In this document: in pieces, positions 1 through 7,815 of the stretch
Layout: the number at the start of each line of letters is the position of its first letter
Position numbering within the stretch: position 1 is the stretch's first letter
Source of the DNA: a virus
DNA: 35,411 nt
Reading direction: 5' to 3' (one strand)
IMG/VR virus record: IMGVR_UViG_3300050821_017732
Span: 1-35,411 of that record
Program-made: the position numbers and the translations under genes
Notes under the pieces: generated by a model
Told to the model about the DNA's origin: nothing
Seen by the model: the letters and a program-made list of their open reading frames with translations, nothing else
Database searches by the model: none

Positions 1-164
1 TTCGCGTATCGCACGTAGCCTCCGGAGTCCCAGATCCCCGCGCACAGTCGGGACTTTGCGCCGTACAGCGTGACGACCGTGCCCTTCACCACCACGTGCA
101 CCTCGAACACATGCGTGCTGTGGTTGACCTCGGTTCGGACGTAGAAGTCGAAGTTCTCTTGCAC
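1..164 (-). CDS. Hypothetical protein, partial (runs off the left edge)
   Basis: An open minus-strand frame reads without a stop from about position 164 to the window edge, so only the N-terminal part is present. The product contains an alternating hydrophobic/charged stretch (FEVHVVVKGTVVTLYG) that looks like beta strands. The start is uncertain: a GTG at 162-164 has a GAGG nine bases upstream, a TTG lies just before it, and a GTG further upstream would overlap the previous gene. It follows the 196-474 gene on the same strand and is probably the next member of the operon. I do not recognise the family. Confidence 0.55.
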   Translation of the reverse strand, partial: MQENFDFYVRTEVNHSTHVFEVHVVVKGTVVTLYGAKSRLCAGIWDSGGYVRYA

Positions 165-195
165 CAAGCGGAGCCTCGGTTTGGGTGGGGAGAGT

Positions 196-474
196 TTAGC
201 GGCGCGGGCCGCGCTCGTGCGTGTCACCTGTGGAGTATTCGCAGATCGGCGGCGAGCACGTCAACCTTTCCGGTACCGGGATCCCTTGCAAGTGGCAGCC
301 CTCCACGAACACCCCTCTGAAGCCGACCGAGATGACGCCCCCTGTCGCGCGGAGTTGTTTCCGGAGCCGGACTAGCCGGCGACTGAGGCGACGGGCAGCG
401 CGACCCTTGTCGGGGTAGGGGCTCACGGTGATAATGCCGCAAGCGTCCGTCAGCTTGACCCAGATCGGTGTCAT
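196..474 (-). CDS. Hypothetical small basic protein
   Basis: 92 residues, starting at an ATG that overlaps the upstream gene's stop by ATGA, which supports translational coupling and this frame. The middle is rich in arginine (RAARRLSRRLVRLRKQLRA), followed by a more hydrophobic stretch and two cysteines near the C-terminus. A competing frame over the same bases is not coupled to any neighbour. No family is recognised. Confidence 0.6.
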   Translation of the reverse strand: MTPIWVKLTDACGIITVSPYPDKGRAARRLSRRLVRLRKQLRATGGVISVGFRGVFVEGCHLQGIPVPERLTCSPPICEYSTGDTHERGPRR

Positions 475-857
475 CGCTCCTCAAACTCCGGCCCCTTCGG
501 ATCGTAATCTCGCCCGCAGAGCGTCGCATGCAGCGCCACGCGGGCGGCAGCAGGCATGGCGCGGAAGGCGTTGAGTAGCGCTCGCATCGGGATCAGCCGG
601 TCCCACCGCTCTTGGGGAAAGTACCTCTTCAGTTCGACGATGTCTGAGTCACGGATCAGCCGGGTCGAGGCAACCGACATGATCGCAACGAGCTGCGCGT
701 TCGGCTGAATCGCTTGCTGGTAGATCTCTCCGCCGGTTTTCGAGTTGCTCACGAGGTAGCGATTCAGGGCACGTGTTACAGCAGCGGAGGCCTCTTCTGC
801 GTCAGCCCATGAATCCACGCGGCGGGGGACTTCTATCTCCAGGGTGATAGTGGTCAT
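471..857 (-). CDS. Hypothetical protein
   Basis: 128 residues. A GAAGGG sits a few bases upstream of the ATG, a fair ribosome binding site, and the stop overlaps the next gene by ATGA. The protein looks mostly helical and soluble, beginning with a short beta-like segment (TTITLEIEVPRR) and ending in acidic residues. It lies directly downstream of the HisE/MazG-like gene, with three bases between them, but nothing in the sequence shows a shared role. Function unknown. Confidence 0.65.
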   Translation of the reverse strand: MTTITLEIEVPRRVDSWADAEEASAAVTRALNRYLVSNSKTGGEIYQQAIQPNAQLVAIMSVASTRLIRDSDIVELKRYFPQERWDRLIPMRALLNAFRAMPAAARVALHATLCGRDYDPKGPEFEER

Positions 858-860
858 TGC

Positions 861-1268
861 TCAGCCCTTCCAGCCGTGAGCGCGCAGGATGCCCGCGATG
901 TCGGGCGGCGTCCAGCCTGCGGGCTTCAAGATCTTGCCGTCGGCGCGGCGTACCACCTTGAAGGTGCCATCCGGCTGCAGGACGGCTTTCTGCATGTTCT
1001 TTTTCTGCACTTCGTCCCAGCACTCGGCGACCGGGATCCCGAGCTCGTGCATCATGCCGACGATTACGTAGATCGAGTCGACGCCGCCGTCCGCGATGCC
1101 TTCCATGTCGCGCTCGCGGATGGCTTTCAGCAGTTCACGCACGACCTCTTCGATGATCAGTTCCTCGCGGAGCACCATCCGCTCGTCACTCGGAAACTCC
1201 GGCACGGTCAGCACCGGCGTGTCCGTCACCTCGTGGAAGCGTTGTACGTCGAGCGCGGCTTGTTTCAT
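861..1268 (-). CDS. MazG/HisE-like NTP pyrophosphohydrolase
   Basis: 135 residues matching the all-alpha NTP pyrophosphohydrolase superfamily, specifically the phosphoribosyl-ATP-pyrophosphatase-like group common in phages. The N-terminus has DVQRFHE, followed by the metal-binding helix around residues 37-46 (LIIEEVVREL, supplying E40, E41 and E45). A second acidic pair, D60 and D64, lies in ADGGVDSIYV, and the EVQKKNMQKA segment is typical of the family. Such enzymes hydrolyse nucleoside triphosphates to monophosphates and pyrophosphate. In a phage the likely role is shaping the dNTP or alarmone pool; the true substrate cannot be read from sequence. It overlaps its upstream neighbour by ATGA and shares the strand with ThyX and a P-loop kinase. 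Confidence 0.85.
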   Translation of the reverse strand: MKQAALDVQRFHEVTDTPVLTVPEFPSDERMVLREELIIEEVVRELLKAIRERDMEGIADGGVDSIYVIVGMMHELGIPVAECWDEVQKKNMQKAVLQPDGTFKVVRRADGKILKPAGWTPPDIAGILRAHGWKG

Positions 1269-1594
1269 AGGGCGACCTCATATACGTGATACTGGGGTTG
1301 CAGCTTATCGATCCAAGCCTCGGCGTAAAGAATGGCTCCCCCGCTACTGGTGTAGCCGAGCAGATCGACATCCGGAGCAAGCCCCGGATGCCAAGTAAAC
1401 GGCGCACCGTCTTCTTGCCTGACCTCGATCATGAGGTGCATCCGAAGCTCTTGCGGGCCTCGCTTGAGCACCCGTAGGTTGACGATCTTGATCACCATAC
1501 GGCTGAACCCGCTTTCGGAGATCTCTTCGTTGCGTTCGATGATGCTCAACCGAGCGTGGTGGCCCATGAGGCCGGATTTCCAGTTCAGGATCAT
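1265..1594 (-). CDS. Hypothetical protein with GAAAGAGAGTCC leader
   Basis: 109 residues beginning MILNWKSG. This ATG was preferred over an upstream in-frame codon because it sits just after the leader GAAAGAGAGTCC, which also precedes several other genes here including the clamp, and because it removes an overlap with the upstream gene. The protein looks like a compact beta-rich domain (strands around MVIKIVNLRVL and LRMHLMIEVRQE). The stop overlaps the HisE-like gene by ATGA. No family is recognised. Confidence 0.65.
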   Translation of the reverse strand: MILNWKSGLMGHHARLSIIERNEEISESGFSRMVIKIVNLRVLKRGPQELRMHLMIEVRQEDGAPFTWHPGLAPDVDLLGYTSSGGAILYAEAWIDKLQPQYHVYEVAL

Positions 1595-1610
1595 GCGTGG
1601 ACTCTCTTTC

Positions 1611-1805
1611 TTACCAGAGCAGCGTCCTTCCTGAATGGGCCCCAGTGCCCAAGAGGCCAAACGCTTGCAGCACGAGAAGCAGCGCCACGATGATGAGCAC
1701 TGCTTGGATCAGTTTCTTGATCGTGTCGTCGACCTGCTTGATCTGGCCGATGAAGTAGACGACGACGCCAATGATGAGGAGGACGACCAGGAGTTGAATG
1801 AGCAT
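1611..1805 (-). CDS. Small two-helix membrane protein (Thivi_2564-like)
   Basis: 64 residues with two hydrophobic helices, roughly residues 2-20 and 34-52, joined by a short charged loop (QIKQVDDTIKK). The pattern of a helix, a loop ending in D-x-x-I-K-K, and a second helix ending LLLVLQAFGLL resembles the small Thivi_2564-type membrane proteins found in bacteria and phages. Both termini are probably on the same side of the membrane. It follows DnaB by 15 bases. A holin-like role is possible, but there is no lysis cassette around it and I do not claim one. Confidence 0.7.
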   Translation of the reverse strand: MLIQLLVVLLIIGVVVYFIGQIKQVDDTIKKLIQAVLIIVALLLVLQAFGLLGTGAHSGRTLLW

Positions 1806-1820
1806 CCGGGGAGGCTACTC

Positions 1821-3332
1821 TCATTTGTCCCGCCAGTCCTCAGGCATGGGATTTTCGTCATTGAAGTAACCGGGGCCCGCGTCTTCGCCGACCCCCTCAA
1901 ACTCCGTATAGCCCTTCACGAGTGATTTGACCGTCATCGTCGCGCCCTCGAAGGCAAGCTCCACGATGCAGGTCGGGCCGTTCCGGTTTTTCTCGATGAT
2001 GATTTCGAGCGTGTCGTTCGCGACCTCTTTGTCGTAGTACTTCGGCCGGAACAAAAACATCACTGTGTCGGCGTCCTGCTCAATGGCGCCCGATTCTCTC
2101 AAGTCCTGCAGCTGCGGACGCTTCTGTTTATCTGTGCCCTTGCCGCCGCGGTTCTCGACGCCGCGATTCAGCTGCGAGAGCGCCAGCATGCAGACCTTCT
2201 CGGTCTTGGCGGTGTTCTTGAGGCCGGAGGTGAGGGAGGCAACCTCGCGCTCGCGGCCTTGGCCTTGCTCGCCGCGCATCAACTGCAGGTAGTCGACCGC
2301 CACCAGCACGAGACCGGAGGCGACGATGCGCCCGAGCTCGATCTCGCGCTTGATCTTCCTGATGTTGCTCCGGAGCTCAGCGACGGTGATGGCGGGCTTG
2401 TCGTCGATCAGGATGGGGTGCGCCATCAGCGCTTTGCAGGCGTCGAAGAGCTTGCCCCATTCGTGCTGCTGGAGTTTGTTCAGGCGGATCTTCTGAAACT
2501 CGACGCTCGCGTACGAGCACACGAGGCGGAGCGCGATCTGCTCCTTGGGCATCTCGAGCGAGTGCAGGTAGGCCGCTGGCGGCGGGCTGCCGTCGGTCGG
2601 AGGGCGCGTGGCGCGGAGCAGGCTTGAGCACAACGCCGACGATTTACCCATACCCGGCCGCCCGGCTAAGATCATCAAATCGCCCGCGTGGTAGCCGGTC
2701 ACGACCGCATCGAGATCAGCAAAACCCGTCGTGAGGCCGGTGATCGTTTTACCGGAGGCGAGCAGTGCTGACATCTCGGTGAGCGCGTCGTGCGCGAGGA
2801 CGCCAGCGTTCACGTAGCTGGTCGGCATCGAGCCGTGCGTGACCTCCCAGAGCTGCTGCTCGATGTTCTCTAGCGTGCTCTGGAGCTGCTCGGAGCCCAT
2901 GGGCTGATAGAGCGTCGCGTAGCCGACCTGCTGGATGGAGATCGCTTGGCGGGCGCGCCAGTGGTCGATGACCATGCGCACGCGCTGGCTCAGCTGCTTC
3001 TCCACCTGGAAAGGCATCTGCGCGAGCGTCGCGAGGTAGACGGAGCCGCCTACCTGATCGAGGCGCTTCTGGTAGCGGAGCTCAGCGGCGACCGCGACGA
3101 TGTCGACGGACATCGACGCATCACCGTGCACGCGCAGGATGGCGTCGAAGATGCGGCGGTTCTGGTCTTGAGAGAAGTGCCCGGGCTGAAGGCCCCAACC
3201 GATCACCAGATCGATGTCACCGGGCTCCACGATGCATTGACCGAGGATGTCCTGCTCGGCTTCGAGATCCATGGGCGGGTAGCGTCCGGGGACGACTCCG
3301 CCTGCGGGGGGTAATTGGTTCGCGCTGGTCAC
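1821..3332 (-). CDS. dnaB: Replicative DNA helicase, DnaB family
   Basis: 503 residues, a typical full length. The N-terminal helical domain (about residues 20-130) begins with the DnaB signature DLEAEQDILGQCI. The RecA-like motor domain carries Walker A GRPGMGKS (224-231), Walker B ending in D347 (VAVDYLQL), the ALSQLNR segment (about 384-390) and the DLRESGAIEQDAD block (about 410-422). The enzyme is the hexameric 5'-3' helicase that unwinds the fork ahead of the polymerase. An unusual proline-rich insert (RPPTDGSPPPA, about 243-253) follows the Walker A helix. The start codon is GTG. A DnaC-like loader and a DnaD-like protein are encoded at 13.1-14.8 kb and a clamp at 20.6 kb, giving a partly phage-encoded replisome. 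Confidence 0.97.
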   Translation of the reverse strand: MTSANQLPPAGGVVPGRYPPMDLEAEQDILGQCIVEPGDIDLVIGWGLQPGHFSQDQNRRIFDAILRVHGDASMSVDIVAVAAELRYQKRLDQVGGSVYLATLAQMPFQVEKQLSQRVRMVIDHWRARQAISIQQVGYATLYQPMGSEQLQSTLENIEQQLWEVTHGSMPTSYVNAGVLAHDALTEMSALLASGKTITGLTTGFADLDAVVTGYHAGDLMILAGRPGMGKSSALCSSLLRATRPPTDGSPPPAAYLHSLEMPKEQIALRLVCSYASVEFQKIRLNKLQQHEWGKLFDACKALMAHPILIDDKPAITVAELRSNIRKIKREIELGRIVASGLVLVAVDYLQLMRGEQGQGREREVASLTSGLKNTAKTEKVCMLALSQLNRGVENRGGKGTDKQKRPQLQDLRESGAIEQDADTVMFLFRPKYYDKEVANDTLEIIIEKNRNGPTCIVELAFEGATMTVKSLVKGYTEFEGVGEDAGPGYFNDENPMPEDWRDK

Positions 3333-3353
3333 TCGAAACCGACTTGAGCAGAG

Positions 3354-3749
3354 CTAGCGACCGAGGGAAAGGACTTCGAGTAACCCTCGGCAGTGGGGCT
3401 CGTCCTCGAGCAGGTAATCCGAGTGGAAGGTGAAGGGGCGGGCGGCCAGGGTCCTGGCGATCCGCTCGGTCGGGAACGAATCGGAGCACACGACGTCCCC
3501 GCACTTCTTGCATCCGAAGATCACGTGCCAAGGACGCTCGGGTTCCTCGCGTTCCCGGGGCACCCCGTCCCACCCGAGCAGCCTCAGCTGCTCGAAGAGC
3601 CCCGCGATGTGCGTTGGGGCGATCGATTGGTCTTCAGCGCGCAGCTCGACCAGGCGCGCGGCTTCCATGAGCAGCACGGGCGTCACCTTGCGGAGCGACG
3701 CGATGAGATCTCGGGCTTCGCGCCGGAGCTTATCCGACTCGGAGGCCAT
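3354..3749 (-). CDS. Hypothetical protein with a CxxC knuckle
   Basis: 131 residues. The first half is helical and charged; the second half has CKKCGDVVC and a later cysteine (HCRG), a likely metal-binding knuckle. It lies just upstream of dnaB with a short gap, and its start overlaps the end of the preceding gene by 20 bases. Family and role are unknown. Confidence 0.65.
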   Translation of the reverse strand: MASESDKLRREARDLIASLRKVTPVLLMEAARLVELRAEDQSIAPTHIAGLFEQLRLLGWDGVPREREEPERPWHVIFGCKKCGDVVCSDSFPTERIARTLAARPFTFHSDYLLEDEPHCRGLLEVLSLGR

Positions 3750-3993
3750 GATGCGATGCCTGGATCAGCGCGTACTGCTCTTCGGTCACGTGAATGGGCT
3801 CAGGCTCACCGATGGCCTCGAGGGTGCTCTCGGGATCAGTCAGCAGCATGGCGTCGTAGACGTACCTGACGCGGTCTTCTTCCTTCAGATGGAACGAGTG
3901 CCCCGCGTCGTGACGGCTGCCGTCCTTGAGCGTCATCATCCAGGCTTGGCGAATGACCACCGGGCGGGGTTTGGGAGGCTCAGGGTGTTTCAT
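3730..3993 (-). CDS. Hypothetical protein
   Basis: 87 residues, beginning MKHPEPPKPRPVV. It looks like a single small alpha/beta domain with no cysteines and no membrane segment. The ATG overlaps the upstream stop (ATGA), which fixes the start. Its last codons overlap the next gene by 20 bases. No family is recognised. Confidence 0.65.
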   Translation of the reverse strand: MKHPEPPKPRPVVIRQAWMMTLKDGSRHDAGHSFHLKEEDRVRYVYDAMLLTDPESTLEAIGEPEPIHVTEEQYALIQASHHGLRVG

Positions 3994-4184
3994 CTTTGAC
4001 TAACCTTCATCTTCGCGTCGCAGTGGGTAGCGCCGCACTGGCAGCGCGTGGGTTTGACATCGAGCCAGGCTTTGATCGCAGCCGCGCCCACCAGGATGGG
4101 CTTCGGGTAAAAGAGGCGCGCGGCCTTGCAGCCTTGGCAGATCAGGATCACCTGGTCGACTCGGATGGGATCGCTCTCGGTCAT
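3990..4184 (-). CDS. Small zinc-ribbon-like protein
   Basis: 64 residues starting at MTESDPIR, chosen because this ATG overlaps the upstream stop (ATGA); an upstream in-frame extension would run through the previous gene. Paired cysteine motifs (CQGC near residue 17, then CQCGATHC near the C-terminus) are spaced as in a treble-clef or ribbon zinc site. It may bind nucleic acid or be a protein-interaction module; the specific role is unknown. Confidence 0.7.
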   Translation of the reverse strand: MTESDPIRVDQVILICQGCKAARLFYPKPILVGAAAIKAWLDVKPTRCQCGATHCDAKMKVSQR

Positions 4185-4477
4185 CGGATCCTGCCGTGCG
4201 TGGTGCTGACCTTCTCGTAGTGGTTCGGGGGGACGCGGTGGCCTGAGAGCTTCTTCATCGCCTTGTGCACGCTCTGATCGCGACTGCGGGTCTCGTCGGG
4301 AATAGCGCCGCCCGCAGTAAACCACTCCTGAGCGGGGCGCTTCAGCGGATCGACCGTCATCTCCATCTGGAAGTACGTCGTCTTCACCTGGCGGTAGATG
4401 GGATCTTTGCCGAGCACGAGGCGGATGGCGTCGAGCAAGTCTCGGAGGTTTTGCTGATCGGCGTTGGCGCGGCTCAT
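4181..4477 (-). CDS. Hypothetical protein
   Basis: 98 residues beginning MSRANADQQN, a start fixed by ATGA overlap with the DUF1643 gene. The N-terminal third is a predicted helix (LRDLLDAIRLVLG), and the rest is polar with many lysines and histidines. It carries no cysteine cluster, unlike most of its neighbours. Function unknown. Confidence 0.65.
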   Translation of the reverse strand: MSRANADQQNLRDLLDAIRLVLGKDPIYRQVKTTYFQMEMTVDPLKRPAQEWFTAGGAIPDETRSRDQSVHKAMKKLSGHRVPPNHYEKVSTTHGRIR

Positions 4478-5046
4478 GGATCCAGCTCGTAGGGGACGAG
4501 CTCGGCCGCGTCTCGTTGGTAGAGCGGGTGGACCGGAGTGCCGTTCAGGTTTTTCTTGAAGCACCAGGCGCGCTTATTGAGACCGTTCGGACCGAGCAGC
4601 GCATGGATCACATCGTTGCGTTTGACGCCTTCGTTGCCCCAGCCGCACACGACCTTGTCGGCGTTGCCGAGCTCGTTTTCGAGGAAGGCGAGGTTGTGAT
4701 CACCGACGCATTCGGTATCGTACTTGGCGAGGAGACGGCGAAGCTCTTTCGAGTCCGTCTCGATGAGGGCGTAGACGTTGACGACACTCAAGCGCTGGAA
4801 GCCCCAGGTGGAGGCGTACTTGATCAGCTTTTCGATCGTGGGATCGTTTTTGTTTTCGTCAGCCTGCGAGGGGTTGAGCATGACGAAGCAGACCGTGAGG
4901 CGCTTCTTGCCGTCGGGGCGGAGCTCGGCATCCCAGGCCAGCCCGTCGAGCGATCGGTACAACACGTAGCGGTACTTGCGATCGTCACTCAAGACCGCGT
5001 GGGCGGTCTTCGGGATCCAGGGGAGCGTCTCTTGCCGCATGGCCAT
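4474..5046 (-). CDS. DUF1643 family protein
   Basis: 190 residues with the family's recognisable landmarks: RYVLYRSLD near the N-terminus, the core FVMLNPSQADENKNDPTI (about 54-71), a VCGWGNEG segment (about 133-140) and GTPVHPLY near the C-terminus. DUF1643 proteins are widespread in bacteria and phages and have no established biochemical role that I know of. The gene is coupled on both sides (ATGA downstream, one-base TGATG upstream). A second ATG two codons in is an alternative start. Confidence 0.9.
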   Translation of the reverse strand: MAMRQETLPWIPKTAHAVLSDDRKYRYVLYRSLDGLAWDAELRPDGKKRLTVCFVMLNPSQADENKNDPTIEKLIKYASTWGFQRLSVVNVYALIETDSKELRRLLAKYDTECVGDHNLAFLENELGNADKVVCGWGNEGVKRNDVIHALLGPNGLNKRAWCFKKNLNGTPVHPLYQRDAAELVPYELDP

Positions 5047-5399
5047 CAGGGTTTCGATCCTTTGAGCATGGCTTCGAGGAGGGCGCCGCCGGTGGGCTTC
5101 GGCTCGACGACCAGCACCTTTTGTTCCACGGGATAGAGCGCGGGCTCGTGCACCGGCGGCGGAGGGGTCCAGCCAGTGGTGCGGGTCAGGACTTCGCTTC
5201 CCGCGTTGCGAGCGCGCTCCTCGAAGTGATTGGATACCTTGCGCTGGATGCGCGTGAACGCGGAGACATTCTGCCCGAGGGTCGCCTCGAAGTGTTCCGA
5301 TGCGCGGCGGGCGTCGGCAATGCTCAGGACTCGCTTCGGGTGATGAGTCTGGCGCTTCTTCAGCGCGCGGCGGAGACGGCGGAGGGTGCGGGTTTTCAT
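5046..5399 (-). CDS. Hypothetical basic protein
   Basis: 117 residues beginning MKTRTLRRLRRALKKRQ, a start fixed by overlap with the upstream stop (ATGA). The N-terminus is strongly positive, suggesting nucleic-acid contact. The middle is helical, and the C-terminal part contains a TPPPPVHEP linker. No known domain is recognised. Confidence 0.6.
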   Translation of the reverse strand: MKTRTLRRLRRALKKRQTHHPKRVLSIADARRASEHFEATLGQNVSAFTRIQRKVSNHFEERARNAGSEVLTRTTGWTPPPPVHEPALYPVEQKVLVVEPKPTGGALLEAMLKGSKP

Positions 5400-5647
5400 T
5401 GGTTCTCCAGGATGGTTCTGACGACGGGGAAGTTCGCCCGCATGAGCGCGAGCAGCACTCGGGTGCAGTGCAGATCTTGCTCGAGGCGGCGGCGCTTCTT
5501 CGGTTTGATGGTGCCGATGTTGTTCGTGAGCCGCTCGTAGAGATCGGACTCTTTGGCCTTCAGAGACAGCCACAGCTCGTCGGCGTCGCGTAGGTTTGCG
5601 ACGTGACGCTGCTGCTCGAAGACACGAATGGCTTCTTCGCGGGTCAC
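5396..5647 (-). CDS. Hypothetical helical protein (GTG start)
   Basis: 83 residues starting at a GTG that overlaps the upstream stop (GTGA at 5644-5647). A longer version starting 81 bases further upstream is possible but would overlap the previous gene by 85 bases, so the short form is preferred. The sequence is almost entirely helical and charged (EEAIRVFEQQRH, KKRRRLEQDL) and may form a coiled coil. Function unknown. Confidence 0.6.
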   Translation of the reverse strand: MTREEAIRVFEQQRHVANLRDADELWLSLKAKESDLYERLTNNIGTIKPKKRRRLEQDLHCTRVLLALMRANFPVVRTILENQ

Positions 5648-5850
5648 CGCGGCCTCGGTAAGCGCGGATTGACTTGAAGGAACGACACCAACATCGACCA
5701 GCGATCGATCTGGGGGCGGAGGACCCACGCGGGGTCCATACCGAAGACGAAGTGCTCGTGGCCCTGCTCGTCGGTAGACGACTGCGGATAACCGAGCCCA
5801 GCGCCGGTCATCGTGCTCCGCCAGAATGGCTGCAGCTCTTGCTGGGTCAC
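5644..5850 (-). CDS. Hypothetical small protein
   Basis: 68 residues, coupled to the thyX stop by ATGA. It contains several tryptophans and aromatic residues (MDPAWVLRPQIDRW). It has no cysteine motif and no clear membrane segment. It lies immediately downstream of thyX, but no role can be inferred. Confidence 0.6.
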   Translation of the reverse strand: MTQQELQPFWRSTMTGAGLGYPQSSTDEQGHEHFVFGMDPAWVLRPQIDRWSMLVSFLQVNPRLPRPR

Positions 5851-6680
5851 TGCTCGAATAGCTCCATAGAGCGAGGGAAGCGCTGCCGGAGGAACGCCGC
5901 GATGCCGTCCTGCGAATACGTCCGAATCTCGAACTGCGCCGCTGGCGCGCTCCGCAGCGTCATAAACGCCATCCAGTTCCGGAGCGACGTCACCGCGCGC
6001 ATGCGCGAGTAGCGCCCGACTGGGAGGTGGATACGCGCCAGCTCCTTCGGGACGCCCATCTTCAGCGACTGCTGATAGAACAGTTCGTCGCTTTCGTACA
6101 TCGCGCGGAGATTCGTTCGGTACGCCTCAGCACCGCGCTCATCGAGCACCTCGGCATCGGTAACGGTGCCCGCCTGCTTGTTGGTCTTCGAGTTGATCAG
6201 CAAGCGCTCAACGGTCGGGATGTAGTTGAGGTCGGGGAGCGGCGTGTAGCGGGCGCTCATCTCGTTGTACGCCTGCGTGCGGTGGCGGTGCCACTCTCGA
6301 AACACGAAGATGGGCGCCTGGATCTCCACCACCATCCCCGCGAACTCGAACGGCGTCGCGTGCTTGTTGTTGTATAGGTAGGCGAGGAGATTTTTGTCGC
6401 CCTTGTGTTTGCCTTTGCCTTCACAGACTTTGCAGTCTTGCGCGCCGGCTCGGCCTCGAGTGCATCCCATGCACGACATTCGACCGTTGTCCCAATCGCC
6501 CCCACAGAGCGTGCAGGTGGCGCTGCGACCTGTCCCTTCACACGCGGGACAGGGACCAGGCTCCCAACCTAAGAAGCCTTTGTCCGTACTCGTGCGCGCG
6601 GCCTCCACGATGGCTTGGTCGCTGCCGTACGATTCGATGAAGCGGCAGTAGCCGTGATCGAGCAGTTTCACTTCTTCCAT
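5847..6680 (-). CDS. thyX: Flavin-dependent thymidylate synthase with inserted CxxC zinc module
   Basis: 277 residues. The ThyX signature RHR-X7-S is intact (R132, H133, R134, S142 in RHRTQAYNEMSARY), preceded by the FEFAGMVVEIQAPIFVFREW strand region and followed by the C-terminal LPVGRYSRMRAVTSLRNWMAF helix. The enzyme makes dTMP from dUMP using FAD, NADPH and methylene-tetrahydrofolate. Unusually, about residues 41-95 form an insertion with four CxxC pairs (C44/C47, C56/C59, C70/C73, C83/C86) and glycines like the DnaJ zinc-finger domain; it sits between the first helix (ARTSTDKGF) and NLLAYLYNNKHATPFEF. The start was set at MEEVKLL because the upstream extension would overlap the next gene. 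An AAACGAGTCC leader precedes the ATG. Confidence 0.93.
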   Translation of the reverse strand: MEEVKLLDHGYCRFIESYGSDQAIVEAARTSTDKGFLGWEPGPCPACEGTGRSATCTLCGGDWDNGRMSCMGCTRGRAGAQDCKVCEGKGKHKGDKNLLAYLYNNKHATPFEFAGMVVEIQAPIFVFREWHRHRTQAYNEMSARYTPLPDLNYIPTVERLLINSKTNKQAGTVTDAEVLDERGAEAYRTNLRAMYESDELFYQQSLKMGVPKELARIHLPVGRYSRMRAVTSLRNWMAFMTLRSAPAAQFEIRTYSQDGIAAFLRQRFPRSMELFEQ

Positions 6681-6694
6681 GGGGACTCGTTTCG

Positions 6695-6976
6695 TCAGTT
6701 GGACTTGGGATTGCGGTAGGGCGTCTTGGACATGATCCCCCAGAGCGCGACCCCGAAGGTCAGTAGCCCCATCATCGGGATCTTTCGCAGCAAGCAACGG
6801 GAGGCCGCCTGCTGGGCGAGCGGCTCATACTCTTCGAAGCCGTAGCGCTCCGCAAGCCTCCTCCGCGCCGCGTTGTGCACGATGCGCTCGGCGCGGCTCG
6901 GGGGATCGCTCGGGACCGGCAAGATGAGCCGGGGTAAGGTCGCGCTGAATAGCAGGTTGTCGAGTAACTCTTCCAC
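6695..6976 (-). CDS. Hypothetical protein with C-terminal membrane helix
   Basis: 93 residues, GTG start with a one-base stop/start overlap with the upstream gene. The N-terminal two thirds are soluble and charged (RAERIVHNAARRRLAERYGFEEYEP). A single hydrophobic helix, MMGLLTFGVALWGIMS, lies near the C-terminus, suggesting a tail-anchored membrane protein. Family unknown. Confidence 0.6.
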   Translation of the reverse strand: MEELLDNLLFSATLPRLILPVPSDPPSRAERIVHNAARRRLAERYGFEEYEPLAQQAASRCLLRKIPMMGLLTFGVALWGIMSKTPYRNPKSN

Positions 6977-7431
6977 TAGAGCCCTCTGAGCTGATGGATC
7001 AACTCTAGGACCGCGTAGTAGCGAGCGTTCAGGAGGAAGCTCACCTGGTCGGGCAAATACCAGCCGACCTGGATCACGATGATGAGGGCCAGGATCGCGC
7101 TCATGACCACCGAGGCCACCATCCAGCCGTCATGAGCATCGCTTGGCGGGTCGGGGCGATCCCCGTCGGAGCTACGGCTCCAAGCTCGGTACTTAGCGTA
7201 GTAACGAAGCCAACTCCGCCACACGCGACTCATGATCAAGATGGCGATCAGGAACACTAGCCACTCGGCGATGAAGCCTGCGATCTGCAACTCGGCTGTG
7301 GTGCGCACCTTCTTGACACCGAGCTCCAGTACCTCGGGAGCTTGGGACTGGAGATCGTGTAGGATGCTGGAGATCTGATCGGTGAGCGGCAGCGGCGAGG
7401 CTACGGTGACGGTCGCAAGAGGATCGGACAT
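6976..7431 (-). CDS. Two-helix membrane protein
   Basis: 151 residues. The first hydrophobic helix (IAGFIAEWLVFLIAILIMS) is near residues 50-68 and the second (WMVASVVMSAILALIIVIQVGW) near 103-124, separated by a positively charged loop (SWLRYYAKYRAWSR). An N-terminal amphipathic region precedes them. A GAAAGAGTCC leader lies just upstream of the ATG. Possible roles include holin-like or membrane remodelling proteins, but no motif decides between them. Confidence 0.65.
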   Translation of the reverse strand: MSDPLATVTVASPLPLTDQISSILHDLQSQAPEVLELGVKKVRTTAELQIAGFIAEWLVFLIAILIMSRVWRSWLRYYAKYRAWSRSSDGDRPDPPSDAHDGWMVASVVMSAILALIIVIQVGWYLPDQVSFLLNARYYAVLELIHQLRGL

Positions 7432-7440
7432 GGGACTCTT

Positions 7441-7806
7441 TCAGGTAGGAGGAGGCGGTGGCTCCGTCGGAGCGATGACGGGCAGGGCAAGGACCGCGGC
7501 GCGGATCTCTTTCGAAGCGTGCGTCAGCTCTTCGGACGCGTCTTCGGGGACGACCTTCTCGAATTCGCTCGTGAGCAGCAAGCGGAAGTTCTCGGAAAGG
7601 TCGTAGACCGAGCCCATGGGGCTTGCGTGCGAGTGGGTCCGGAAGCCGGAAACCGAGCAGGCTCGGTTCAGCTCGTAGCTTGCGTTGACCAGGCGCTCAA
7701 GGCGGTCGACCGCGGCCGAATCGATCGGATCGACTCGCTTCAGGTAATCGGAAGCGGTTTGGATGTCGGCGCGCACAAGAGCGCCGACGGTGGTAGGCAG
7801 GGGCAT
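7441..7806 (-). CDS. Hypothetical protein
   Basis: 121 residues, soluble and mainly helical, ending in a proline-rich tail (APTEPPPPPT). An AGGAGTCC leader precedes the ATG, combining a good ribosome binding site with the GAGTCC motif seen before several genes here. Function unknown. Confidence 0.6.
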   Translation of the reverse strand: MPLPTTVGALVRADIQTASDYLKRVDPIDSAAVDRLERLVNASYELNRACSVSGFRTHSHASPMGSVYDLSENFRLLLTSEFEKVVPEDASEELTHASKEIRAAVLALPVIAPTEPPPPPT

Positions 7807-7815
7807 GGTGGACTC

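Noticed and set aside
4516-5136. 206-residue plus-strand frame opposite the DUF1643 gene
   Set aside because: It lies on the wrong strand over a gene with recognisable family motifs and coupled ends; GC-rich DNA often leaves such shadow frames open.
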